In this document: one piece after another, positions 23,071 to 31,652 of the stretch
How the letters are laid out: each line of letters begins with the position of its first letter
How positions within the stretch are numbered: position 1 is the stretch's first letter
NCBI GenBank assembly: GCA_934561395.1
Contig: CAKTGF010000003.1
Span: 1-64,000 of the forward strand
DNA: 64,000 bases
Direction of reading: 5' to 3'
From: an uncultured Eubacterium sp.
GTDB lineage: Bacteria > Bacillota > Clostridia > Oscillospirales > Acutalibacteraceae
Translations under genes and position numbers: made by a program
Notes under the pieces: generated by a model
The model's input: only the letters and a program-made list of their open reading frames with translations
What the model was told of the DNA's origin: nothing
The model's database searches: none

Positions 23071-23776
23071 ACCTTGCGGTAATTTCACGCTCCATTTCGT
23101 CACGGATTTTTGAAAGTATTCTTTTTTCAAGCCTTGAAATATACGATTGTGAAATGCCCATTTCGTCTGCAAGCTGCTTTTGGGTGCGAACCTCCTTGCC
23201 GTTTAGGCCAAAGCGCAGCTCCATAATCATTTTTTCCTTTTGGGGCAGGCGGCCCACAACGCAGCGCAAAAGCCGTTTTTCGTCCTCATATTCAATCTCC
23301 TGGCTGATTTCGTCAGGCTCCGAGCCCAAAACATCACGCAGGGTAAGCTCGTTGCCGTCCCAATCAATTGACAAGGGCTCGTCAAATGACATTTCCACCT
23401 TGGAGTTCGACGTTTTTCTTAAATACATAAGAATTTCGTTTTCAATGCACCTTGACGCATAGGTTGCAAGCTTAATATTTTTGTTGGGGTCAAAGGTTTT
23501 GACCGCCTTCATAAGCCCAATTGTACCGATTGACACCAAATCCTCGGTAGGGGTTGTTGGGGAATCAAACTTTTTGGCTATATACACAACAAGCCTTAAA
23601 TTATGGGTTACAAGCAAATCACGGTGGCTTTCATCCCCTGCTCTGAGCTCTGCCATAACGGTTTCGGTTTCCTCTTTAGTCAAGGGAGGCGGCAGGGTTT
23701 CAGGGCCGTTTATGTAAAAGCAATATTGCCTGTAAAACAGCCAATTTATAATTTTATTAACTAATTTCATTAACAT
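23069..23776 (-). CDS. sigE: Sporulation sigma factor SigE
   Basis: Mother-cell-specific sigma factor of early sporulation. The 235-aa protein starts with a pro-sequence of about 25 residues (MLMKLVNKIINWLFYRQYCF), amphipathic and membrane-seeking, then YINGPETLPPPL as in other pro-SigE proteins. Region 2 contains GTIGLMKAVKTFDP and region 4 ends with the helix-turn-helix KQLADEMGISQSYISRLEKR. The pro-sequence should be cut by SpoIIGA, encoded ten bases upstream. SigK also has a pro-sequence, but the spoIIGA pairing decides for SigE. No sigG follows, unlike the usual order. Confidence 0.95.
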   Translation of the reverse strand: MLMKLVNKIINWLFYRQYCFYINGPETLPPPLTKEETETVMAELRAGDESHRDLLVTHNLRLVVYIAKKFDSPTTPTEDLVSIGTIGLMKAVKTFDPNKNIKLATYASRCIENEILMYLRKTSNSKVEMSFDEPLSIDWDGNELTLRDVLGSEPDEISQEIEYEDEKRLLRCVVGRLPQKEKMIMELRFGLNGKEVRTQKQLADEMGISQSYISRLEKRILSKIRDEMEREITAR

Positions 23777-23785
23777 AACTACACC

Positions 23786-24586
23786 TCATACAGATAATAT
23801 TTCGGGGTTTACTACCGCAGAAAAGCCGTCGCCGTTTATTTCGTCCGACAGGGCGATATATGCGTTTTCGATTACGGCGGAGCCCTTGGCACTTTTAAGC
23901 ATAATTTTATCGGGCTTAAAGGCCACCATAAGCGATTTTCCGTTAACCGTGTTGGTGGGAATAAGCCTAATGTTATCGTTCACAAGCCCCTCCACCGACT
24001 GCCGCCGTGCTACAATAATCGGTGCATTTGAAAACGGCTCACGGAGCTTGTTGCCGGTATCGGCAAAGGCAAAAAGGGTTACGCTTTGACCCTTTGATGA
24101 AATTTCAAGGGTGTAAACTTCATTTTTGGCAATGCTTTTATTGTGCAGCCTTACAATAATGCAGGAAAGCAGATACGCAAACAGTGCACAAAAAAGCAGC
24201 GCCCTTGCGCCGATATTAAAATAAACCACCGAATTGTTAACAGAGATAAGCTTTGAGCCTGTTGCAAAATAAATGCCCACAATTACCCCTAAAAACACCA
24301 GGCTTGAAAACAAAAAGCAGCCCAGGGTAAGCAAAAAACTTTTTACCCTGTAAAATTTAAAAGCGGTTAAAACAATAATCACGGTTGCAACAACCTTTGA
24401 AACAGCCACTGCATAATCGGGCACGCCCTGAACAACCAATATAAAGGAATACACTCCCCCTATGGCCGCAGCCAAAACAAACCTGACAAGGCTAACATCC
24501 TTTTTGCATATTTTTGCGGTTAATTGCAGCAGTAAAAAGGTAATAAAAAAATTGATTATAAACAAAACATCTATGTAAACAACAAT
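23786..24586 (-). CDS. spoIIGA: Pro-sigma-E processing peptidase SpoIIGA
   Basis: Membrane aspartic protease that activates SigE. The N-terminal half has five or six membrane helices; the cytoplasmic half has the catalytic motif FADTGNKLREP and the later NGDGFSAVVNP. SpoIIGA proteins begin close to M-T-I-Y-L-D; here the matching codon is ATT at 24586 (I/M-V-V-Y-I-D), six bases after GGGGGG. An in-frame TTG at 24607 overlaps the promoter -10 box and cannot be the start from that promoter. I therefore propose an ATT start, giving 266 aa. Confidence 0.88.
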   Translation of the reverse strand: MVVYIDVLFIINFFITFLLLQLTAKICKKDVSLVRFVLAAAIGGVYSFILVVQGVPDYAVAVSKVVATVIIVLTAFKFYRVKSFLLTLGCFLFSSLVFLGVIVGIYFATGSKLISVNNSVVYFNIGARALLFCALFAYLLSCIIVRLHNKSIAKNEVYTLEISSKGQSVTLFAFADTGNKLREPFSNAPIIVARRQSVEGLVNDNIRLIPTNTVNGKSLMVAFKPDKIMLKSAKGSAVIENAYIALSDEINGDGFSAVVNPEILSV

Positions 24587-24590
24587 AAAA

Positions 24591-24627
24591 ATCCCCCCTG
24601 CAAACAATTATAGTTTGCAAGGGGGAT
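24591..24627 (-). terminator. Hairpin between the cyclophilin gene and spoIIGA
   Basis: On the minus strand ATCCCCCTTGCAAAC pairs with GTTTGCAGGGGGGAT (one G-U pair) across seven bases, followed by TTTTATTG. It looks like the terminator of the upstream cyclophilin gene, yet its right arm is the spoIIGA ribosome site and its left arm is part of the spoIIGA promoter spacer. Confidence 0.6.
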
Positions 24628-24640
24628 ATTTTTTGTCTAA
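24607..24640 (-). promoter_or_regulatory. Spo0A-dependent type spoIIG promoter
   Basis: On the minus strand TTAGAC (24635-24640) and TATAAT (24607-24612) are 22 bases apart, the same unusual spacing as the Bacillus subtilis spoIIG promoter. A Spo0A-box-like TTAGACAAA (24632-24640, one mismatch to TTCGACAAA) overlaps the -35, as in that promoter. Confidence 0.6.
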
Positions 24641-24661
24641 CTGTGGATTTATAATTTAAAA

Positions 24662-25231
24662 TCAGTCTTTAATTTCAATTGATTCGATAACGACATCATA
24701 AACGGGCTTGTCTGCAATGCCGGTTTTTACTGCGGCAATATCCTCAAGGGTGTCCTCGCCCTCGTAAAGCATGCCGAATACAGTGTGATGGAAATCAAGC
24801 CAAGGGGTGCCGCCCTTTTGTTCGTAAGTATCAACCACATCATCGGGGAAACCGCCCTGAGCGCCAAGCTGCCTCATTTGGCTTAAAAGGTTTTCCGGCA
24901 CTGATTTTGCCTGAACAATAAAGAACTGTGAGCCGTTGGTGTTAGGGCCGCTGTTTGCCATTGACAATGCGCCGTAATAATTGCGTGCATCAAGTGAAAA
25001 TTCGTCCTCAAAGCTGCTGCCCCAAATTGACTCGCCACCGCAGCCTGTGCCTGTTGGGTCGCCGCCCTGAATCATAAAATCCTTAATTACTCTGTGGAAG
25101 ATTAAGCCGTTGTAATATCCGTTTTTAGCGTGGGTAACAAAGTTTTCCACTGCCTTTGGGGCTGCCTCGTGGTTTAATATAAACCTCATATCGCCCATAT
25201 TTGTTTTGATAATTGCTTCCTTAAATTCCAT
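24662..25231 (-). CDS. Peptidyl-prolyl cis-trans isomerase, cyclophilin type
   Basis: It catalyses proline isomerisation during protein folding. The 189-aa protein has the cyclophilin core with the catalytic arginine in FHRVIKDFMIQGGDP, the substrate-binding NTNGSQFFI and HHTVFGMLYEG. There is no signal peptide, so it is cytoplasmic. A Gln/Gly-rich loop of about 30 residues (near QMRQLGAQGGFPDD) is inserted before the last strands, as in several clostridial members. It follows the GH25 gene by 18 bases and could be the last gene of that run. Confidence 0.93.
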   Translation of the reverse strand: MEFKEAIIKTNMGDMRFILNHEAAPKAVENFVTHAKNGYYNGLIFHRVIKDFMIQGGDPTGTGCGGESIWGSSFEDEFSLDARNYYGALSMANSGPNTNGSQFFIVQAKSVPENLLSQMRQLGAQGGFPDDVVDTYEQKGGTPWLDFHHTVFGMLYEGEDTLEDIAAVKTGIADKPVYDVVIESIEIKD

Positions 25232-25249
25232 TATAAATTATCCTTTCAA

Positions 25250-26671
25250 TTAATTTGTTTTTATATTTTTGCTTTTTGACCAAGCAGAATAATACTTTGT
25301 TGAGCCCAATGTTTTGTAGGTGCGAACCCTTACATAATACCTTTTGTTCCTTGAAAGTGAGGAAATCGCCTTTGAGGTGGTGGTATTTTTTGAAACAGTG
25401 TAGGTTTTAACGCCGCTTGTAAAGCCGCTGTTTGTTGCAATTTGCACCTGGTAGCCTGTTGTTTGTGCGGTGTTTTTGCCCCAGTAGGCCTTTAATCCGC
25501 CCCGTGACGCCGTAAGCTTTGAAAGTGAAACGCCCTTTGGCACAACGGTAAAGTATTTTGTGGCAGTGCCGCTGTAATTGCCCTTAAAGGTAATTTTTAC
25601 GGAATACTTACCAACTGTCTTTCTACCGCTTGAATAGGTCAGGGTGTAATCGGTGTTTTTCTTTAAGGTGTTACCCTTGCTGTCCTTAATAACAACCGAT
25701 GGTGTTTTAACCTTGCCGTCGTAGGTGTATTTTGTTGCGGAAAGAGAAATACTGCTTGCCGCATATACGGTTTTTGTTGACAAAACAGCCGAGCAGTTTT
25801 TGCAGGTTGTAACCACCTTGCCGTTTTTGCTTACGGTTGCAGGGGTTACCGCCGTTTTTTTGCTGTGGGCTGTTTTTGCAAGCCTAACCGTCTTGCGCTC
25901 GTTACATATTGAGCATTGAAAAATTCTTTTGCCGTAGTTTGAGCAGGTGGGGTCAACCTGATTTACAAGCACATATTTATGCATAAGACTGTCTAAATCG
26001 TATGCAATGTTTTGGTCTATTTTACTTTCGTGGTTCTCCCCTGCCTGATACTGCCAAATGTCGGCATAAACGCCTGTGGTGCCGATTTGCTTTTGTTTTG
26101 TAAAATCGGGGGAATTTGTGTAATTAGCATACCAAAGCTTGTAGTTATTTGCCACAAGCTTGTTAAGGTCAAGATAATTGTTAAACCAATTTAAATTTGC
26201 ATAAACCATGGGGGTGTAGCCTGCCAGATTCATTTGGTCACAAAAATACACTGTTTGGGCTGTAATCTGCGCCTTGCCGAATTTTTCAAGTTTTGTATCC
26301 TCCACATCATAAGCAACAGGGAGAGTAAAATATTTATCGTATTTCTCAGGCATTTGCGCCAGTGTGTCAAGAACAAAATCAGCCTCAATCTCAGCCTCGT
26401 CCATACTGTAAGCATAGCTGTAAAGATACACGCCGAAATTAAGCCCCGCATCTGAAACAGCCTTAACATTATCCCAAAATTTATCATCAAGGTGGTTATA
26501 ATAGCCAAGCCTTATCATAACAAATTCTTTACCGTCCTCTGCCTGCCGAACATAGTCAACACTGTCGTTGTGGTAGGAAACATCAATGCCGTATTTGTAA
26601 TCGCTTGCAAATGCCGTGGTGGTGCTTAGCAATATCATTGTCGACAGAATAATTGCAATTACTTTTTTCAT
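25250..26671 (-). CDS. Secreted GH25 lysozyme with C-terminal beta domains
   Basis: A probable muramidase cutting peptidoglycan. The 473-aa precursor has a signal peptide (MKKVIAIILSTMILLSTTTAFA), a GH25 domain (about 27-222) starting KYGIDVSYHND with the first catalytic Asp and containing PVAYDVEDT with the second acid pair, then a cysteine-rich segment (CSNYGKRIFQCSICNE), a YDG-type Ig-like domain (about 300-375) and a fibronectin III-like domain to the end. It overlaps the GH2 stop by four bases, so it is translated with the intracellular enzyme upstream. Confidence 0.9.
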   Translation of the reverse strand: MKKVIAIILSTMILLSTTTAFASDYKYGIDVSYHNDSVDYVRQAEDGKEFVMIRLGYYNHLDDKFWDNVKAVSDAGLNFGVYLYSYAYSMDEAEIEADFVLDTLAQMPEKYDKYFTLPVAYDVEDTKLEKFGKAQITAQTVYFCDQMNLAGYTPMVYANLNWFNNYLDLNKLVANNYKLWYANYTNSPDFTKQKQIGTTGVYADIWQYQAGENHESKIDQNIAYDLDSLMHKYVLVNQVDPTCSNYGKRIFQCSICNERKTVRLAKTAHSKKTAVTPATVSKNGKVVTTCKNCSAVLSTKTVYAASSISLSATKYTYDGKVKTPSVVIKDSKGNTLKKNTDYTLTYSSGRKTVGKYSVKITFKGNYSGTATKYFTVVPKGVSLSKLTASRGGLKAYWGKNTAQTTGYQVQIATNSGFTSGVKTYTVSKNTTTSKAISSLSRNKRYYVRVRTYKTLGSTKYYSAWSKSKNIKTN

Positions 26672-28365
26672 AAAACAACCCTTTCGTTGATTTTTTTAAG
26701 AACCTCGGTGTCTATTTTCTGTACCTTTCTGTCATAGGTTAAAATGCCGTTTAATTCATCCTCAACATCGGTAAGCTGGGTGTAAACCGTTGCTGAAAGC
26801 CCCTTTGATATTTGGGGAATGATTGTTTTGTTAAATAAGCGTGAGTAAGCGCCGGTTAAGCCCTCCTTGCTTTTATAAACCTTATAGCCGAAAAGCTTGT
26901 CGTTAAAGGTGTGACCCTTAACCCTTATGGAAAGGCCGCCGAACTCAGTTAAAAGCCATGGTTTTGTGCCCTGCTTAACAACAATCGGGGTAAAGTAAAT
27001 ATGCTTTGAAATAACATCGGTTACTCCCCTGTCGTGCCAGCCCGAGGTTGAATCAATAATACGGGTATTGTCACGTTCCTTGATAAAGGAATATGCCTTT
27101 GCGCTGTCAAACTGACCCCAACCCTCGTTAAAGGGAACCCAAAGGGCAATGCAGGGGCAATTATAAAGAGCGTCAAGCATTTCGCCAAGCTCATTATAGT
27201 AAAGGTCACGGGCATTTTTATCGGTGCGCTTAAAAGTTTTGTAGTTTGTATCGTCAAGATTAATTCCAACAAACGGCAAAACGCTGACCTCAAGGCCGTA
27301 TCTTCCGCCGCCGTTTACCATATCCTGCCATACTATAATGCCGTTAACATCACAGTAATGATACCAAAGCATAGGCTCAATTTTAATATGCTTTCTGAGC
27401 ATATTAAAGCCGCAGTCCTTAACTGTTTTAATATCAAACTCCATAGCGGCGTTGCTTGGCGGTGTTAAATAACCGTCGGGATAATATCCCTGGTCCAAAA
27501 GGCCGTTGTGAAAATAAGGCTTATTGTTTAAAAACAGCCTTGGAACGCCGTTTTTATCATTGCCCAATGAAAATTTACGCATGCCGAAATAAGATTCAAC
27601 AACATCCTTGCCGTATTTGAAAATGATTTTATATAAAAACGGGCTTTCAGGCGACCAGGGTTTGAAATTTTCAATTTTTATTTTAGTGTCGGTAGTATGG
27701 GCAATCAGCTCCTTACCGTCATAAACAAGTGCCTCAACAGTAATATTTCCCGGGTACTCCAACGCTACCTGCTCGTTATCGTAATCGGGGGTAATGCGAA
27801 CGCTTTTTATGTATTCCTCGGGAGTTGATTCAAGCCAAACCGATTGCCAAATGCCGCTTTGCTTTGAATACCAAATACCTCCACGGCGGCTGCTTTGCTT
27901 GCCCCTTGAATATTGGTTTTCCTCGCACAAATCCCTAACAACAACATTAACGGTGTTAACATCGGCGTTAATATACTCTGTAATTTCAAATGTAAAGGGA
28001 GTGTAGCCGCCGTGGTGCTCGCCCACGCAGCTGCCGTTAATATATACCTTTGCAATTTGGTCAACAGCGCCGAAATTGATAAACACCCTGCCCTTGTTAA
28101 AGCCTTGGGGCAGTTCAAACTGCCTGCTGTAAATTAAATATTCATTTTCCTTAAGCTCCCTGTTAACGCCTGAAAGGGGCGCCTCGGGAGAAAAGGGCAC
28201 AACAATTTCATAGTCATGCTTTGCATTAAGTAATTGATTTTCGGAAAAGGCGAGCTGCCATATTCCGTTTAAGCTGAAATAGCTGTCACGCTTAAACTGC
28301 GGTCTCGGATACTCGCTGAGAGGACAATTTTTATTTAGGTCCTCGCCCCATTTTGTTAAAAGCAT
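26668..28365 (-). CDS. Glycoside hydrolase family 2 protein
   Basis: A 565-aa beta-glycosidase of the beta-galactosidase/beta-glucuronidase/mannosidase family. It has an N-terminal jelly-roll domain (about 30-185, with NGIWQLAF and HHGGYTPFTFEIT), a short beta-sandwich, and a TIM barrel with the acid/base Glu in VPFNEGWGQFD and the nucleophile in LLTEFGG. No signal peptide is seen, so it is probably cytoplasmic. It is shorter than LacZ and has no C-terminal domains. The sugar cannot be assigned. It overlaps the ABC transporter by one base and the lysozyme by four. Confidence 0.9.
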   Translation of the reverse strand: MLLTKWGEDLNKNCPLSEYPRPQFKRDSYFSLNGIWQLAFSENQLLNAKHDYEIVVPFSPEAPLSGVNRELKENEYLIYSRQFELPQGFNKGRVFINFGAVDQIAKVYINGSCVGEHHGGYTPFTFEITEYINADVNTVNVVVRDLCEENQYSRGKQSSRRGGIWYSKQSGIWQSVWLESTPEEYIKSVRITPDYDNEQVALEYPGNITVEALVYDGKELIAHTTDTKIKIENFKPWSPESPFLYKIIFKYGKDVVESYFGMRKFSLGNDKNGVPRLFLNNKPYFHNGLLDQGYYPDGYLTPPSNAAMEFDIKTVKDCGFNMLRKHIKIEPMLWYHYCDVNGIIVWQDMVNGGGRYGLEVSVLPFVGINLDDTNYKTFKRTDKNARDLYYNELGEMLDALYNCPCIALWVPFNEGWGQFDSAKAYSFIKERDNTRIIDSTSGWHDRGVTDVISKHIYFTPIVVKQGTKPWLLTEFGGLSIRVKGHTFNDKLFGYKVYKSKEGLTGAYSRLFNKTIIPQISKGLSATVYTQLTDVEDELNGILTYDRKVQKIDTEVLKKINERVVL

Positions 28366-30062
28366 TACTTTTCCTCCATTACTATTTTAGAGTCAATAAT
28401 TTGAATGTGTTTGTTACATATTTCAAGTGCCGCACGCTTGTGTGAAACTATAATACAGGTTTTGTTTTTCAGCTCCTTTAAATTTGTTAAAAACTCCATT
28501 TCTGTGTTTTCGTCAAGGGCTGAGGTGGCCTCGTCAAGTAGCATTACAGGCGAATTTGAAAGCAGCGACCTTGCAATTGCCAGCCTTTGCAGCTGTCCCT
28601 CCGACAAACCTATACCACGCTCGCCGATTACGGTGTTTAAGCCGTCGGGCAGTTCGTCAATAAACTGCTTTGCACATGAAATTCTCACGGCCTCATTAAC
28701 CTCCTCGTCAGTTGCGTTTTCGTTAATGAACTTAAGGTTTTCCAAAATTGTGCCCGATAAAAGGAAATTACCCTGGGGCACATAGGAAAACAAGTGCCTT
28801 GTGTGGTAATCCACAGGGATTTCACTGTCATCTGTGGTAAGCAGAATTTTGCCGCTTTCAACCTTAAACACACCAAGCAGCAGCTTAAGCAAGGTGCTTT
28901 TGCCGATGCCGGAAATGCCCATAATGGCAACAAAATCCCCCTTGTTTATTGAAAGTGAGGTATTATCCAAAATAATATCACGGTCATATCTAAAGGAAAT
29001 ATCCTTAAAATCAATGGTTCTTAATTTTTCGTATGTTGCAGCGGCGTCAATATCCTCGCTGTTATCCGCCTTTTCGTCTGGCAAAGCCTCAATTTCCATA
29101 AGTCTTTCGGCAGATGCCAAAACCGAAAAATACTTTGGCAGCACGCCTGAAAGGTTGGCAAAGGGAGCCTGAATTTGGTTAACAAGCTGGAGCATTGCGG
29201 TTACCGTTCCGTAGTCGATGCCGTTTAAAAGCCTGTATGCGCCGAAGGCAAGGGCAAAAACATAGCCCAAATTGAAAACAAAGTTAATGCCTGCATTTGC
29301 GGCAATGCCGAAAAATCTGCGTTTCATTTTTGCCTTGTAGTTAACGGCCTGCAGCTCGTCTGCCTTTTCGGCAATCTTATCCTCTGCTGAAAAAGCCTTA
29401 ACCACCAGCAGGCTTGTTACAGCCTCCTGAATAAAGGAACGGGTTTTGCCCTCGGTTGCCTGAACCTCTTTATGGAGCTTTTTCAATGTGCCCCTAAAAG
29501 TCAGCGTGCAAAGAAAAACAAGAACGCCGCCCACAAAAAATACAAGTGCAAAAATTTTATCAATTACCACCAAATAGCCAAAGGCGCAGGCTAATTTTAC
29601 GACAAAAAAAATCAGGTTTGGCAAAATTGTTGTAAAACCGTCCGAAATAACGGTAACATCGTTAAACATTCTGTTTTGCAGCTCGCCTGTGTGGTATGAG
29701 GTAATCGAGGAATAATCCTTTTTCATTGACACCTTGAGCATATATTCCTTTAAACGCCACTCAAGCTTGCCCTTGCACCGTTCCGTTGCGGAGCGGCCGA
29801 TAAGGTTCAGCGCCGTTTGGGTCATAATAAGCGCCAAATAGCCCAGGGCATAAATTATTACCTTTTCCCAGGATTTATCAATGGTAGCGGCATTAATTAT
29901 GTTTTTGGAAAAATTTGCAAAGGCAATAGTAAGCGCCGCACCGAAAACATTTGTTAAAATCAGGGTGTAAACCTTAAAGCGTTCCTTTTTGCAAATGCCG
30001 TAAACCCATTTCCAGGTGTTAATATCAGATTTGCTGATTCTTCTTCTATTTTGCTCTGCCAT
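28365..30062 (-). CDS. ABC transporter, fused permease and ATPase
   Basis: A 565-aa half-size exporter. Residues 1 to about 320 carry the six-helix transmembrane domain, and 345-565 the ATPase with Walker A GISGIGKST, signature LSEGQLQRL (Glu in place of Gly after Ser), Walker B VMLLDEATSALD and the switch SHKRAA, where Lys follows His. It would work as a dimer. No C39 peptidase domain is present. The start overlaps the upstream S26 peptidase gene by 17 bases, which suggests that the two form a processing-and-export unit for an unknown substrate. Confidence 0.88.
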   Translation of the reverse strand: MAEQNRRRISKSDINTWKWVYGICKKERFKVYTLILTNVFGAALTIAFANFSKNIINAATIDKSWEKVIIYALGYLALIMTQTALNLIGRSATERCKGKLEWRLKEYMLKVSMKKDYSSITSYHTGELQNRMFNDVTVISDGFTTILPNLIFFVVKLACAFGYLVVIDKIFALVFFVGGVLVFLCTLTFRGTLKKLHKEVQATEGKTRSFIQEAVTSLLVVKAFSAEDKIAEKADELQAVNYKAKMKRRFFGIAANAGINFVFNLGYVFALAFGAYRLLNGIDYGTVTAMLQLVNQIQAPFANLSGVLPKYFSVLASAERLMEIEALPDEKADNSEDIDAAATYEKLRTIDFKDISFRYDRDIILDNTSLSINKGDFVAIMGISGIGKSTLLKLLLGVFKVESGKILLTTDDSEIPVDYHTRHLFSYVPQGNFLLSGTILENLKFINENATDEEVNEAVRISCAKQFIDELPDGLNTVIGERGIGLSEGQLQRLAIARSLLSNSPVMLLDEATSALDENTEMEFLTNLKELKNKTCIIVSHKRAALEICNKHIQIIDSKIVMEEK

Positions 30063-30513
30063 TACTTTTTTTCAAAACCTTTCGTTTAATTCGTCCCAAG
30101 GCGTTGTGAATATGCACTATAACGGGCCTTACGGGTATCAAGCCCACCCATATATGGGAATAAAGCTTGTAAAGCCTGCCGTTTTCGCAGTCAATGTAGT
30201 GCTTGCCCTTTCTGTAAAAGCCTGCAAGAACACCGCAAATCATATCATCGGTTACATATTCCCTAACAAGCAAATTGTCGCCCATGATTACATAGTGGTC
30301 ATCGTGCACCTCAATAACACGGTGCATAACATACTTGCCCTTGTCGGTAATATACAGTGCAATATCATACTTTTTAAGCCTGCCCTTTGGTGCAACAACA
30401 ATAATATTATCCCTCTGCTGGCGCAAAAGGGGCCACATTGATGTGCCCATTGTTAAGCCGGTGTACATTCCGTTTATTTCAATAATTTCTTTAATGGAAA
30501 TAAAATCAGGCAT
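30046..30513 (-). CDS. S24/S26-family peptidase (signal-peptidase-like)
   Basis: A 155-aa protein with the serine nucleophile in MGTSMWPLL (Ser25) and, where bacterial LepB has lysine, YVMHRV with His64, as in SipW and eukaryotic-type signal peptidases. A hydrophobic C-terminal stretch (HIWVGLIPVRPVIVHI) may attach it to the membrane. Such short peptidases often sit beside ABC exporters in Clostridia. It is the first gene of a run of overlapping genes and has a consensus promoter. No peptide precursor was recognised nearby. Confidence 0.75.
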   Translation of the reverse strand: MPDFISIKEIIEINGMYTGLTMGTSMWPLLRQQRDNIIVVAPKGRLKKYDIALYITDKGKYVMHRVIEVHDDHYVIMGDNLLVREYVTDDMICGVLAGFYRKGKHYIDCENGRLYKLYSHIWVGLIPVRPVIVHIHNALGRIKRKVLKKSNGRAK

Positions 30514-30545
30514 ATATTTCTCCTAATATATAATAATACACAATA

Positions 30546-30574
30546 ATTATATAATAAAAACAACACTATTGCAA
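30546..30574 (-). promoter_or_regulatory. Promoter of the S26-ABC-GH2-GH25 run
   Basis: On the minus strand TTGCAA (30569-30574), 17 bases, TATAAT (30546-30551), about 35 bases before the peptidase start. Confidence 0.65.
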
Positions 30575-30613
30575 TAGAAAAGAGCAACAGTAACAGCAAG
30601 GAATACTCTGCCC

Positions 30614-30656
30614 CATATAAAAATGGCCCCGGGCAGTATTAACTGCCGCAGGGTCG
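30614..30656 (-). terminator. Terminator of the EamA transporter gene at 30665
   Basis: On the minus strand GGCAGT/ACTGCC with outer GC-rich pairing (CCCTGC, CGGGGCC) is followed by ATTTTTAT. Confidence 0.6.
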
Positions 30657-30664
30657 TTTATAGC

Positions 30665-31591
30665 TTATGATTTTTTATGATAATTTACAAGCACAATGCC
30701 TGCAACAACAAACAAAAGCGCAACCAGGCTGATTAAGCCGTTTTTGGCAGAGCCCCCTGAAAATGCAGCGGATAAAACAAAGCCGAAAACAGGTGTTAAA
30801 AAGCCGCAAACCGCAACCTTTGAAACAGGGTTGTATTTAAGCAAAATACTCCACAGTGAATACGCCACCGCAGAAACCATTGCAAGGTAAATCAGCAGCA
30901 TTATTGCGCCAAAGCCGGAACGGTTAAGCCTGCCTCCGCCGATAATACCCACGGCAATCATAACAAATCCGCCCAAAACAAACTGCCAGCCCGACAGCAT
31001 GGCAGGGTTTTCGCTGACGGAATATTTTTTCATAAACACAGATGAAAAAGAATATGAAATTGTGCATAAAAGCACCATTGCCTCCCCAAAAAAAGAGCCC
31101 GAACCGCTTTGGGTAAACACATCAAGGCTAACCAGCAACACGCCTGCAAAGCCCACAACACAACCCAAAATTTTGTTAACGCTAAGCTTTTCATACCTGA
31201 AAACAAGTGAGGAAATCAGCAGGGCAAAAAACACATTTGTGCCCTGAATAACCGACGCCCTCTCCCCTGTTGTGTAGGCAAGGCCAAGGTAAAAGAACAC
31301 ATATTGCAAAATAGTTTGAAAAACAGATAAAACACCTATTTTAGGTAGCGATGACCTTTTGGGCAGCAGCGGTTTTTTATTAATAAAGCTGAAAATAACG
31401 ATAGTAAGTATGCCTGCAATAAAAAAGCGCACGCCTGCAAAAAGAATTATGGTAAAGGTATCGTCAGAGCTGATTTCAAACAGATTATATCCAATTTTAA
31501 TTGCCGGGAATGCCGAGCCCCAAAGCAAACAGCACAGGGCGGCAAAAAGCCAAACGGCGGCAGTATTTGTAAAAAGCTTAGATTTTTTCAT
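30665..31591 (-). CDS. DMT-superfamily (EamA) transporter
   Basis: A 308-aa inner-membrane permease with ten predicted helices arranged as two EamA repeats (about 15-150 and 165-303); the repeats contain LCCLLWGSAFPAIKIG and the glycine-rich SLVFRYEKLSVNKILGCVVG. Family members export or import metabolites; the substrate cannot be read from sequence. It lies alone between terminators. A second, unrelated-looking EamA gene is at 39988. Confidence 0.85.
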   Translation of the reverse strand: MKKSKLFTNTAAVWLFAALCCLLWGSAFPAIKIGYNLFEISSDDTFTIILFAGVRFFIAGILTIVIFSFINKKPLLPKRSSLPKIGVLSVFQTILQYVFFYLGLAYTTGERASVIQGTNVFFALLISSLVFRYEKLSVNKILGCVVGFAGVLLVSLDVFTQSGSGSFFGEAMVLLCTISYSFSSVFMKKYSVSENPAMLSGWQFVLGGFVMIAVGIIGGGRLNRSGFGAIMLLIYLAMVSAVAYSLWSILLKYNPVSKVAVCGFLTPVFGFVLSAAFSGGSAKNGLISLVALLFVVAGIVLVNYHKKS

Positions 31592-31606
31592 ATCGGTAAC
31601 AAAACA

Positions 31607-31636
31607 ATAAAGGCAACGGCTAAGCGTTGCCTTTAT
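31607..31636 (-). terminator. Terminator of the gene at 31653
   Basis: ATAAAGGCAACG (31607-31618) pairs with CGTTGCCTTTAT (31625-31636) and is followed on the minus strand by TGTTTTG. Confidence 0.75.
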
Positions 31637-31652
31637 AAATCATTCAATTAAC

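Noticed and set aside
24605..24607. In-frame TTG as the spoIIGA start
   Set aside because: It overlaps the -10 box of the likely promoter, lies before the ribosome site and would add seven residues not matching the family start.
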